From positions 1-29,183 of the forward strand of contig CAZTXD010000033.1 of assembly GCA_964617995.1 (NCBI GenBank): DNA of 29,183 nucleotides, written 5' to 3'. The notes under the pieces are model-generated. The model did not search any database, was not told the DNA's origin, and saw only the letters and a list, made by a program, of their open reading frames with translations. Positions 12,645 to 20,546 of the stretch are shown one piece after another. The stretch's first letter is position 1. Each line of letters begins with the position of its first letter. This DNA is from CAZTXD01 sp964617995. GTDB lineage: Bacteria > Actinomycetota > Acidimicrobiia > Spongiisociales > ZC4RG35. The position numbers and the translations under genes are program-made.

Positions 12645-14438
12645 ATGATCACGATCGGCATATCCACCATGCCCCCGGACGGAGTCGACGACGGGGAGTT
12701 CCTCGACGGACTCGTGGAGAGGGGCTTCACCGCTCTCGAACTGCCCTTCGTCACCGACTTCCCCTGGAAGGAGAAGCGATGCGCCCAGTTCGGCGAGGCC
12801 GCCTCCGAGCGGGGAGTGCGTCTATCGGTGCACGCCCCCTACTTCGCCACTCTCACCCCCGAGGAACCCGATCGCGGGGCTCAATGCCTCGCCGCCCTGG
12901 AGCACACGATGAAACTGGGTCGGGCGTTGGGGGCGTCCATCATCGTGGCCCACGGCGGGGCGACCCACGGGGAGCCCCCCGAGGTGCTCATGGAAAGGAT
13001 CACCGACCGGCTGGAGCGGGTGGCACCCAAGGTAGAGAATCTGGGAGTCGGTTTGGGGTTGGAGACCGCGGGGAAGGAGAGTGCCTGGGGGACGCTGGGT
13101 GACATCGCCCTGATGGCATCACGGTTCTCGTTCGTACGCCCCGTGGTCGACTGGGCCCACATTCACGCTGTCACCGGCGGCGGCCTCACGTCCAAGGAGG
13201 CCTTCGCTCAGGTGCTGAGCTTCCTGGGATCCGAGTTTCCGGTGTGGATGGTCGATCCCCTCCACTGCCAGTTCACAGACAACCTCGTGGGCGACAAGGG
13301 TGAGATCCGGCATCTCCCCTACGGGGAGGGCACTCTGCGCGTCGGGCCGCTGGTGGACGCCGCGCGGGAGGCGGGGATCGGTCTGGTGGTGATCTCGGAG
13401 GCCCGGGAGGACGAGAGTCACGAGGCCATCGCCGCCGAGGCGCGTGCGGCAGAGAGTTCCTCGACGGTCCCCATGGATCGGAGGATCGACTCGGAGGCCG
13501 TCGAATTTCCGGGACCGATCAGGGCCGAACCGGACGGCGAGAGGTTCCTGGCTCGAACACCCACCCCGCTCAGCCTCTCCAACCTGGACAAGCCGTTCTT
13601 CCCCGACGGCTACACCAAAGGGGACCTGATCCAGTACTACGCCTCCGTGGCCGAGGTTCTCCTTCCTCACCTGGAGGGCCGTCCCCTGTCGATGTCGCGC
13701 TTTCCCGACGGAGTCGACGGGCCCTCCTTCTTCGAGAAGCGGGCCCCCGGCCATCAGCCGGACTGGATGAGCACAGCCCCGGTGCCGTCCGACTCGCAGG
13801 GAGGAGTTATCGACTTCCTGATGGCCGACAGGATGGAGGCGTTGATGTGGTTCGCCAACATGGGCTGCATCGAGGTGCATCCCTTTCACTCCCGGGTGGG
13901 CACTCTCGATCGGCCCGACTATGCCATCTTCGACCTGGACCCCTCCGAAGGCGCCGAATGGGACCAGGTGGTGGCCGGAGGGAACCTGATACGGGTGGCT
14001 CTCGAGCGTCTCGGCCTGACGGGCTGCCCCAAGCTGTCGGGCAGCCGGGGCCTCCACGTGTATGTGCCTCTGGAACCTGTGCATGACTTCGAGCGGGTCC
14101 GCCGTTTCGTCGGTGAGGTCGGTCGCTACCTGGTGGCGGCCAACCCCGACGACCTGACGATGGAGTGGGACAAGCGACGCAGGAAGGGAAAGGTGTTCAT
14201 CGACCACAACCGCAACGCCTCCGGCCAGACGATCGCTTCCGTCTACTCGGTCAGGCCCCGGCCGGGAGCACCGGTGTCGGCTCCTCTCCACTGGGACGAG
14301 GTCGGCCGCGTCCGCAACGGCGACGTCACGATGGCTACGCTGTGGGACCGCCTGCAACGGCACGGTGACCTCTTCGCACCGCTCCTCGGACCCGGCCACC
14401 GACTCGACGAGGCAGAGATGGCCCTGGGCTTGAGCTGA
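12645..14438 (+). CDS. Fusion of an endonuclease IV-like TIM barrel and a LigD-type polymerase domain
   Basis: A 597-residue protein with two enzyme domains. Residues 1-265 form an AP endonuclease IV-like TIM barrel with most metal-ligand positions recognisable: H63 (SVHAPY), H103 (VAHGG), E140 (LETAGK), D169 and H172 (VVDWAHIH), H207 (DPLHCQFTD), H223 before GEG, and E252 (VISEA). After a polar linker (266-300), residues 305-597 form a LigD primase-polymerase domain. It has LSNLDKPFFPDGYTKGDLI, FFEKRAPGH, catalytic D430/D432 (FDLDPSEG), SGSRGLHVYV (465-474), the third Asp D520 (FIDHNRN) and SVRPRPGAPVSAPL. LigD polymerases fill gaps during end joining, and endonuclease IV removes abasic sites and blocked 3' ends. 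One chain could thus clean and fill breaks. No Ku or ligase gene is in the window. An ATG at 13473 might give a separate polymerase. Confidence 0.88.
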   Translation: MITIGISTMPPDGVDDGEFLDGLVERGFTALELPFVTDFPWKEKRCAQFGEAASERGVRLSVHAPYFATLTPEEPDRGAQCLAALEHTMKLGRALGASIIVAHGGATHGEPPEVLMERITDRLERVAPKVENLGVGLGLETAGKESAWGTLGDIALMASRFSFVRPVVDWAHIHAVTGGGLTSKEAFAQVLSFLGSEFPVWMVDPLHCQFTDNLVGDKGEIRHLPYGEGTLRVGPLVDAAREAGIGLVVISEAREDESHEAIAAEARAAESSSTVPMDRRIDSEAVEFPGPIRAEPDGERFLARTPTPLSLSNLDKPFFPDGYTKGDLIQYYASVAEVLLPHLEGRPLSMSRFPDGVDGPSFFEKRAPGHQPDWMSTAPVPSDSQGGVIDFLMADRMEALMWFANMGCIEVHPFHSRVGTLDRPDYAIFDLDPSEGAEWDQVVAGGNLIRVALERLGLTGCPKLSGSRGLHVYVPLEPVHDFERVRRFVGEVGRYLVAANPDDLTMEWDKRRRKGKVFIDHNRNASGQTIASVYSVRPRPGAPVSAPLHWDEVGRVRNGDVTMATLWDRLQRHGDLFAPLLGPGHRLDEAEMALGLS

Positions 14439-14442
14439 TCTG

Positions 14443-14461
14443 CCGGCACCCGGTGTGCCGG
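14443..14461 (+). terminator. Hairpin after the endonuclease-polymerase fusion gene
   Basis: A 7-bp stem CCGGCAC/GTGCCGG (14443-14449 with 14455-14461) with a 5-nt loop, 4 nt after the stop codon and followed by TTT. The stem is short and the T-run minimal, so it would be a weak intrinsic terminator. Confidence 0.5.
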
Positions 14462-14498
14462 TTTCGCCTCGCCGTCATCGGGGTATCACATATCTCCC

Positions 14499-15437
14499 AT
14501 GCCCCCTGAGACGCCCAGCATGTGCGTCTTCGCTCCCAGCCTCCTGGTCACGGTGACGATCGAACCGGGCGCTGACTCATTCGACGACATCCACTTCCAC
14601 ATGGGAGGACAGGGCTACTGGGTGGCGCGGATGGTCAGGGAGCTGGGCGAGCGACCCATCCTGTGCGCACCGGTGGGAGGGGAGGCGGGAAGGGTCGTGC
14701 GTGGCCTGGTCGGAGCGACCGGTCTGGACTTCACCTCCGTGGCGATCGCCCGGCCATCGGCGGCCTATGTCCATGATAGGAGGGAGGGTGGGCGTGACGA
14801 GATCGCACACTCTCGCTCCCCCAACCTGGACCGTCACGAGATCGACGACCTGTTCGCTCGTACCCTCCAGCATTCCCTGACCGCCGGCGTCTGTGTATTG
14901 ACCGGGAGGCGTGTGGGTGACGAACTACCCACCGATTTCTATCGACGCCTCTCGTCCGATCTCCGTGCGGTGGGGATCCGCACCGTGGGTGATCTGCACG
15001 GCGACGAGCTGGCAGCGTTCCTCTCGGGCGGTGCCATGGACATCCTCAAGGTGAGCGTCGAGGACCTGACGGCGGACGGGCGACTCGAAGGCGACACCGA
15101 CGACGGCATCTGGACCGCAATCGATGAGCTGGTGAAGGAGGGTGCCCTCGCAGTTGTCGTCTCCAGGGGAGGCGACGGTGCCCTGGCGCGATTCGGTGAC
15201 ACGAGGATGCGGGCCGCCCCGCCCCGGCTGGAGGTCGTCGACGAGGCCGGCGCCGGCGACTCGATGACAGCGGCCTTGGCCGTTGCCCTCGTACGAGGCC
15301 TCGGGCCGGAGGAGTCTCTGCGTCTCGCCTGTGCAGCAGGGGCCGCCAACGTCACACGTCACGGTCTGGGCAGCGCACCCGTCGACCTGATATCGCGGTT
15401 GTCCACCCTCATCGTCCTCGACGAGGTGAGGGTGTGA
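14499..15437 (+). CDS. PfkB-family carbohydrate kinase
   Basis: A 312-residue ribokinase/PfkB-fold kinase. The start MCVFAPSLLVTVTIEPG and GGQGYWVARMVRELG (36-50) match the substrate-binding N-terminal half. The ATP-site signature VVDEAGAGDSMTAAL (247-260) carries the catalytic base D254 in GAGDS. GALAVVVSRGGDGAL lies at 215-229. The layout is nearest the phosphofructokinase-1/tagatose-6-phosphate kinase branch, but the sugar is not determinable. Another ATG at 14520 begins exactly at the conserved segment and is an alternative start; neither has a clear Shine-Dalgarno sequence. The stop overlaps the SurE GTG by 4 bp. Confidence 0.85.
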   Translation: MPPETPSMCVFAPSLLVTVTIEPGADSFDDIHFHMGGQGYWVARMVRELGERPILCAPVGGEAGRVVRGLVGATGLDFTSVAIARPSAAYVHDRREGGRDEIAHSRSPNLDRHEIDDLFARTLQHSLTAGVCVLTGRRVGDELPTDFYRRLSSDLRAVGIRTVGDLHGDELAAFLSGGAMDILKVSVEDLTADGRLEGDTDDGIWTAIDELVKEGALAVVVSRGGDGALARFGDTRMRAAPPRLEVVDEAGAGDSMTAALAVALVRGLGPEESLRLACAAGAANVTRHGLGSAPVDLISRLSTLIVLDEVRV

Positions 15438-16246
15438 GCGGTGATGGCACCACTTCGGTGGAGGTGGTCGCCCGGCGCCGAGCCCGCCGTCGACCCGCCA
15501 AGATCCTGGTGACGAACGATGACGGCATCGGATCTGCGGGTCTCCACGAGCTGGCGCGCGGTCTGGCCGAGAACAACGACGTGGTGGTCGTGGCCCCCGA
15601 AGGGGAACGCAGCGGTTCGGGGACCGGCATCGGGCACTTCGACCCGGGGAGCGGGGTGGCGGTGACTCCGACGGATGTGGGAGGGGTCGACGGATATGCC
15701 CTGGCGGGTCCTCCCGGGCTGGCGGTGATGGCCGCGATGCTGGGAGCCTTCGGCGACGAGCCCGACCTGGTGGTATCGGGGGTGAATCCCGGCATCAACA
15801 CCGGGCATTCGGTCCTGCACTCCGGAACCGTTGGGGCGGTCCTCACCGCCCGAACATTCGGATGCGACGGCCTCGCTGTCAGTCTCGGCAGCAGTGAACC
15901 GTGGAAGTGGTCGACGGCGGTGACGCTGGCCAAGCGAGTTGCCGCCTGGGTGCTCTCTCGCAGCGGAACCCGATTCACCCTCAACCTCAACGTGCCGGCT
16001 CTCGACCTGGCCGATGTGCGCGGTCTGCGGTGGGCAGACCTGGACGAGTTCGGGTTCTTTCGTGTGGCCATCACCGACGTTCCCGGCCAGCGGGTCCAGT
16101 TCGAGGTGGGCGATCCCGACGCCGGTCTCGATCCCGCTTCCGACACGGCCATGGTGAGAGAGGGTTACGCCACCCTGACGGCCCTCACCTCTATAGAGCC
16201 GGCTCCTTTCCCCGCTGGAGGCGGTCCCGGCCACGAACTGGAGTGA
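15434..16246 (+). CDS. surE: 5'/3'-nucleotidase SurE
   Basis: A 270-residue SurE-family phosphatase that removes phosphate from nucleoside 5'- or 3'-monophosphates in a metal-dependent reaction. Metal ligands are visible: D29 and D30 in ILVTNDDGI, S60 in APEGERSGSG, and N118 in SGVNPGINTGHSVLHSGTVGA. A basic N-terminal extension of about 20 residues (RRRARRRPAK) precedes the domain. It begins at a GTG overlapping the PfkB stop (GTGA), so it is coupled to that kinase. The C-terminus after about 225 is less conserved. Confidence 0.92.
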   Translation: MSGDGTTSVEVVARRRARRRPAKILVTNDDGIGSAGLHELARGLAENNDVVVVAPEGERSGSGTGIGHFDPGSGVAVTPTDVGGVDGYALAGPPGLAVMAAMLGAFGDEPDLVVSGVNPGINTGHSVLHSGTVGAVLTARTFGCDGLAVSLGSSEPWKWSTAVTLAKRVAAWVLSRSGTRFTLNLNVPALDLADVRGLRWADLDEFGFFRVAITDVPGQRVQFEVGDPDAGLDPASDTAMVREGYATLTALTSIEPAPFPAGGGPGHELE

Positions 16247-16267
16247 CGAGGTGGGTACTCTCGGGGG

Positions 16268-17128
16268 GTGCTGTCTGCTCTCGCCCGGCTCGTCGAATGG
16301 GGAGAAGTGGTGGTGCTCAGCGGCGCCGGGATCTCCACGGAATCGGGGATTCCGGACTACCGGGGGACACCGGGCAAGACACGTCGTGCCCCCATCACCT
16401 ATCGGGAGTTCGTCTCCGACCCTTCTACCCGGCGTCGCTACTGGGCGCGGAGCCACGCCGGGTGGAGGAGGATCGAGAGAGCATCACCCAACGGAGGTCA
16501 CGAGGCGGTGGTGAGCCTCGAACGGCTGGGTCTGCTGCGGGGCCTGGTCACCCAGAACGTCGACGGGCTCCACCAGGCAGCCGGGTCGGAGGCCATCATC
16601 GAGCTCCACGGCTCCCTGCACGGCACGGTCTGCCTGGATTGCGGCGACCGGAGAAGACGGTTGGAGCTCCATCACCGACTCGAGGCCGCCAACCCGACCT
16701 TCGCCCGTGGTCGGACAGAGTATGCCCCCGACGGCGATGCCGAGATCCATCCAGCCGTCCTCGATGATTTCGTGACGGTCGACTGCCTCCCCTGCGGCGG
16801 GACCCTCAAGCCCGACGTCGTCTTCTTCGGCGAGAGTGTGCCTTCCGAGAGGGTGGAAGCAGCCCGGCGGCTCGTGTCCTCTTGCCGGTCGCTCCTGGTG
16901 CTGGGGTCCTCCCTGGCGGTGATGTCGGGACACCGTTTCGTGCTCGCCGCGCACCGTCTCGGCCTTCCCATCGCCATCGTCAACCGGGGCCCAACCCGGG
17001 GTGATCCATTCGCCCGCGTTCGTCTCGACGCCGACTTGACGGCGACGCTGACGGCCCTGGTCGACCGGCTGGCACCGGCACGAATGCCCGAGGCCCATTC
17101 GGGGAGCCGGCTACCGGCCTCTGGCTAG
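16268..17128 (+). CDS. Sirtuin (SIR2-family NAD-dependent protein deacylase)
   Basis: A 286-residue sirtuin. NAD-binding motif GAGISTESGIPDYRG (19-33), TQNVDGLH (95-102), catalytic H114 in ELHGSLHG, and four zinc cysteines C122/C125 and C173/C176 are all present. FFGES (186-190), GSSLAVMSGHRF and IVNRGPT complete the fold. It should remove acetyl or other acyl groups from lysines using NAD+. The GTG start follows TACTCT (16256-16261) by 6 nt, suggesting a leaderless transcript, so it may be expressed independently of surE. The long loop between the zinc pairs (about 45 residues) resembles class II (SIRT4-like) sirtuins. It is convergent with, and overlaps by 4 bp, the desaturase gene. Confidence 0.93.
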   Translation: MLSALARLVEWGEVVVLSGAGISTESGIPDYRGTPGKTRRAPITYREFVSDPSTRRRYWARSHAGWRRIERASPNGGHEAVVSLERLGLLRGLVTQNVDGLHQAAGSEAIIELHGSLHGTVCLDCGDRRRRLELHHRLEAANPTFARGRTEYAPDGDAEIHPAVLDDFVTVDCLPCGGTLKPDVVFFGESVPSERVEAARRLVSSCRSLLVLGSSLAVMSGHRFVLAAHRLGLPIAIVNRGPTRGDPFARVRLDADLTATLTALVDRLAPARMPEAHSGSRLPASG

Positions 17129-18021
17129 GCGGTGCCGAAGCGGGCCTCGAACCTCTCCGCCTTGGCCAGGATCTCGGTGGGCAGCTCCATGATCTTCTGC
17201 TGGATCTCGGCAGCCTTGGCGTCGAGACCGGTGAGCTCGGGGATTCCCCACTGTCGGATCAGCGGCATGACCACGTTGTCGTGGTGGATGCGCAGGTTGT
17301 AGACACCGGCACGGGCGATGTCGATCGACCGTCGCAAGAACCCGGGGATGCCCACTCCGGGCATCTGGAAGTTCTTGAATACCCGGTAGATGCCGTCGAG
17401 GGCGATCGTTGGATGGAGATCGATCATCGCCAGCATCACGCCCTTATAGAACATGAAATGATGGTTCTCGTCGGAGGCGATGTTGCGCATCAGCTCGAAG
17501 GCGGTCTCGTCCTCGGTGATCTTGCCGGTGTTCCGGTGGGAGACCCGGGTGGCAAGCTCCTGAGCCGACGTGTAGGCGAACAGCTCCGCCACATGGTCGA
17601 AGTCGGGCTCGTAGCCCGCTTGCATCGTGGCCATCCGGTCGTCCTCCAGCTCCACCGGATCACAGTTGCGGCTGGTGAGGAGGTAGGAGCGGATGGCGAT
17701 GGCGTGCTGTCCCTCCTCCGCCGTCCACAGACCGTTCCACTGTCGCCACACCGAGCCCTCGGGGAGGTGGTTCTCGAGGACGACGTGGTAGTAGGGGAGG
17801 TTGTCCTCGGTGAGCAGGTTGAGGACCAACGAGGTGCGGGCCCGCTCGTTGATCGTCGCCTGAGACTCCTCCCACGGCTCCTTGACGAAGCTGCGACCCT
17901 CCTCCCAGGGAATGAAATCGTGGAAATACCAGTGCTTGCGACGCTCCCGATGCTCGGTGAGCAGCCGGGCGACGGTGGGCTCGAGCGCTTCGACTAGCTC
18001 GAGGTGTTCGTTGTGGGCCAT
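17125..18021 (-). CDS. Acyl-ACP desaturase-like diiron protein
   Basis: A 298-residue soluble ferritin-like diiron protein of the acyl-ACP desaturase (FA_desaturase_2) family, as in mycobacterial DesA1/DesA2. Iron ligands can be read as E72 and H79 region (TEDNLPYYH), E103-x-x-H106 (EEGQHA), E155 (SAQELATR) and E185-x-x-H188 (DENHHF). These enzymes introduce a double bond into ACP-bound fatty acids using ferredoxin and oxygen. The start at 18021 was chosen over an upstream TTG because it begins MAHNEHLELV and has GAGGAT 6 nt before it. It ends inside the sirtuin stop (convergent). Confidence 0.9.
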   Translation of the reverse strand: MAHNEHLELVEALEPTVARLLTEHRERRKHWYFHDFIPWEEGRSFVKEPWEESQATINERARTSLVLNLLTEDNLPYYHVVLENHLPEGSVWRQWNGLWTAEEGQHAIAIRSYLLTSRNCDPVELEDDRMATMQAGYEPDFDHVAELFAYTSAQELATRVSHRNTGKITEDETAFELMRNIASDENHHFMFYKGVMLAMIDLHPTIALDGIYRVFKNFQMPGVGIPGFLRRSIDIARAGVYNLRIHHDNVVMPLIRQWGIPELTGLDAKAAEIQQKIMELPTEILAKAERFEARFGTA

Positions 18022-18149
18022 GAGGGATCCTCGGGTCGGTGACAGCAACGGTAGGTCGGAAACCCCCGTAAACCCAGGTTGGACGATCCGGGAGCCCTTT
18101 TCGTTACATTGGCGCCCCCTGCAACACGCGCATCCGATACGGTAACGGG

Positions 18150-19184
18150 ATGGATCTCTATGCCCGGGTCAACATCCTCGACGGAAGAGCGGTTCGACTG
18201 CCGAGGGGCGATGTCCACGACGCCATCGCCCTTCACAACGACCCCCTCGAACGAATCAACAACTGGTTCCAGCAAGGAGCGGATCATGTGCACGTGGTCG
18301 ATCTCGATGCCGCTGCATTCGGCGACCACAAGAACCGCGACCTCATCGATCGCATCCTCGAGGACGCCACCGGGGACGTTCAGATCGCCGGGGGGATCCG
18401 ATCCCATGTCGAAGCGGCCCGCCTGCTGGAGATGGGGGCATGGCGGATAGTCATGGGCACGGCCGCCATCGAAGACCAGAACATGGTGTGGGACTTGTGC
18501 CGTGACTTTCCCGGTCGGGTGGCGGTGTCACTCGACGTGCGTCCCGACGAGGAGATCGCCACCCGGGGATGGACGAAGAACTCGGGGCGTTATCTGGAGG
18601 AAGTCCTGATAGAGATGTCGTCGGCGGGTGCGGCCGCGTTCCTGGTCAGCGAGGTCGGACGTGACGTCCTCACCGAGGCCACCAACGTGCAAATCCTGGC
18701 CGAGGCTCTCGGGACCGTGGAGGAGCCGGTGGTGGCGGCGGGGGGAGTTCGCGACCTGGAGGACCTCCGTAAGCTGCTGTCGCTGTCGTTCCATGACCGG
18801 GCGCTGGCCGGCGTGGTGGTCGGCCGGGAGGTGACCCAGGGCCGGTTCACGCTGGCGGAGGCCAAGGACATCATCTCTTCGGGGCCTATCACCGCCAGGA
18901 CGGAGCGGGCGCCCGCCGAGGTCGGTCCCGAATCGGCACCGGCCGAGCCGGAAGGACGCTCGGCCCTCCCGCCCTTGCTGGCGGATGCCGCCGCGGCCTA
19001 TCAGCGGGCCGCGGAGGCGGCCGAGCAGGCAGCCGCCCACGCCCGTACCGCCGCCCGCCACATGAAGGACGGCGACGGCGGCACGGGCGCCGCTCACGCC
19101 TTCGCCGCCCAGGGCCATCTCGCCGCTGCCACCGAGCAACTCGAGGACCTCGCCAAGATCCACGCCCAACGCTCCCAACCCTGA
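18150..19184 (+). CDS. HisA-like TIM-barrel protein with altered active site and Ala-rich tail
   Basis: A 344-residue protein whose residues 1-245 are a HisA/HisF-type barrel. HisA converts ProFAR to PRFAR in histidine synthesis. The phosphate-binding loops AGGIRS (80-85) and AAGGVRDLEDL (197-207) plus VVVGREV are intact. D129 in SLDVRP corresponds to the second catalytic Asp. The first catalytic Asp (PAID in HisA) is Asn here, N8 in ARVNILDG; the usual R-D-G-T is GRDVL. So it may be a paralogue with another role or a divergent HisA. Residues 250-344 form an Ala/Glu-rich tail (AAAAYQRAAEAAEQAAAHARTAA), probably helical or coiled coil, not found in HisA. TACGGT lies 6 nt before the ATG, suggesting a leaderless start. 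No other his genes are nearby. Confidence 0.8.
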   Translation: MDLYARVNILDGRAVRLPRGDVHDAIALHNDPLERINNWFQQGADHVHVVDLDAAAFGDHKNRDLIDRILEDATGDVQIAGGIRSHVEAARLLEMGAWRIVMGTAAIEDQNMVWDLCRDFPGRVAVSLDVRPDEEIATRGWTKNSGRYLEEVLIEMSSAGAAAFLVSEVGRDVLTEATNVQILAEALGTVEEPVVAAGGVRDLEDLRKLLSLSFHDRALAGVVVGREVTQGRFTLAEAKDIISSGPITARTERAPAEVGPESAPAEPEGRSALPPLLADAAAAYQRAAEAAEQAAAHARTAARHMKDGDGGTGAAHAFAAQGHLAAATEQLEDLAKIHAQRSQP

Positions 19185-19185
19185 G

Positions 19186-19202
19186 CCCCCACGCCGTGGG
19201 GG
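19186..19202 (+). terminator. GC-rich hairpin after the HisA-like gene
   Basis: A perfect 7-bp stem CCCCCAC/GTGGGGG (19186-19192 with 19196-19202) with a GCC triloop starts 1 nt after the stop codon. No U-tract follows, so termination strength is uncertain. It separates the HisA-like gene from metY. Confidence 0.55.
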
Positions 19203-19244
19203 TGCGGGGCAGTGGGGTCTTGGTGTACGGCTACCCTCCGTTCG

Positions 19245-20546
19245 ATGGGTGAGGACACCATCGAGCCCGACCGCTTGGGCTTCGAAACTCTGGCCCTGCA
19301 CGCCGGGGTGGTGCCCGACGAGAGGACCGGCGCTTCCAACGTGCCCATCTACCTGTCGTCGTCCTTCGTCTTCGAGGACACCGACCACGCGGCGTCGCTG
19401 TTCAACCTGGAGCTACCCGGCCACCTCTACAGTCGAATCTCCAACCCGACGGTTGCCGCCTTCGAGGAGCGTATGGCTGCCCTGGAAGGAGGAGTCGCCG
19501 GCGTCGCCACCGCTTCGGGACAGGCGGCGTTCGCCCTCATCGCCTCCACGCTCACCGGCGCCGGCTCGCACATCGTCGCCAGCACCTCCCTCTACGGCGG
19601 CACGGTCAACTTCCTAGCTCACACCCTGCCCCGTTTCGGTGTCGACACCACCTTCGTCGACGTGACCGACCATGCGGCCGTGGCCGCGGCCATCACGCCC
19701 CGGACACGTCTCCTTCTGGCCGAGACGATCGGCAACCCGGCCATGACCGTGGCGGATCTCCCGGCTCTGGCCGGCATCGCCCACCATGCCGGGGTCCCCC
19801 TGGTGGTGGACAACACGTTCGCCACCCCCTATCTGTGCCGGCCCATCGAGTGGGGGGCGGATCTCGTCTTCCACTCGGCCACCAAGTACATCTCCGGCCA
19901 CGGCTCTGTCATCGGAGGTGTGGTGATCGACGGGGGTGTCTTCGACTGGACCACCGGGGGCCGCTACCCCATGTTCACCGAACCTTACGCCCCCTACGGC
20001 GGGATCGTGTTCATCGACCGGTTCGGCCCGGCGGCCTTCGCCGCCCGCGCCCGGTCCGAAGGCGTACGCGACTTCGGCGCCTGCATGGCGCCGGAGGTGG
20101 CCTATCGCCTCCTCGAGGGCCTGGAGAGCCTGGCCCCCCGCATGGACCGCCACGTCGCCAATGCCCTCCGTGTCGCCGAGCATCTCGTGACGGCCGGGGA
20201 AGTGTCCCTGGTGTCCTACCCCGGCCTGTCGCGTCATCCCCAGCACGACCTGGCTATCAGGTTGATGCCGCGGGGCGCCGGCTCGATCATGTCGTTCGTC
20301 CTGGCAGGGGGGAGAGAGGCGGGCCGGAGCTTCATAGAGTCGCTGCGGGTGTTCACCCATCTCGCCAATGTCGGGGACTCCCGCTCCCTCGTGATCCATC
20401 CCGGATCAACCACCCACGCCCAGCTCGACGATGACGGGTTGGCGGCGGCGGGGATCGACGAGGGACTCGTGCGGCTGTCGGTCGGCCTGGAGGACCCCGA
20501 GGATCTTCTAGCCGACATCGACCGGGCCCTCGCGGCCGTCGGGTGA
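19245..20546 (+). CDS. metY: O-acetylhomoserine sulfhydrylase (aminocarboxypropyltransferase)
   Basis: A 433-residue fold-type I PLP enzyme of the Cys/Met metabolism family. PLP lysine K214 lies in the signature SATKYISGHG (211-220). YSRISNPT (62-69), ATASGQAA (88-95), SLYGGT (115-120) and VVDNTFATPYLC (187-198) are typical of MetY-type enzymes. It makes homocysteine from O-acetylhomoserine and sulfide (or methionine precursors from thiols). With metX 0.8 kb downstream it gives the direct-sulfhydrylation route. The start at 19245 follows a TACCCT box by 7 nt (leaderless); the frame is open 11 codons further upstream. The stop overlaps the next gene (GTGA). Confidence 0.93.
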   Translation: MGEDTIEPDRLGFETLALHAGVVPDERTGASNVPIYLSSSFVFEDTDHAASLFNLELPGHLYSRISNPTVAAFEERMAALEGGVAGVATASGQAAFALIASTLTGAGSHIVASTSLYGGTVNFLAHTLPRFGVDTTFVDVTDHAAVAAAITPRTRLLLAETIGNPAMTVADLPALAGIAHHAGVPLVVDNTFATPYLCRPIEWGADLVFHSATKYISGHGSVIGGVVIDGGVFDWTTGGRYPMFTEPYAPYGGIVFIDRFGPAAFAARARSEGVRDFGACMAPEVAYRLLEGLESLAPRMDRHVANALRVAEHLVTAGEVSLVSYPGLSRHPQHDLAIRLMPRGAGSIMSFVLAGGREAGRSFIESLRVFTHLANVGDSRSLVIHPGSTTHAQLDDDGLAAAGIDEGLVRLSVGLEDPEDLLADIDRALAAVG

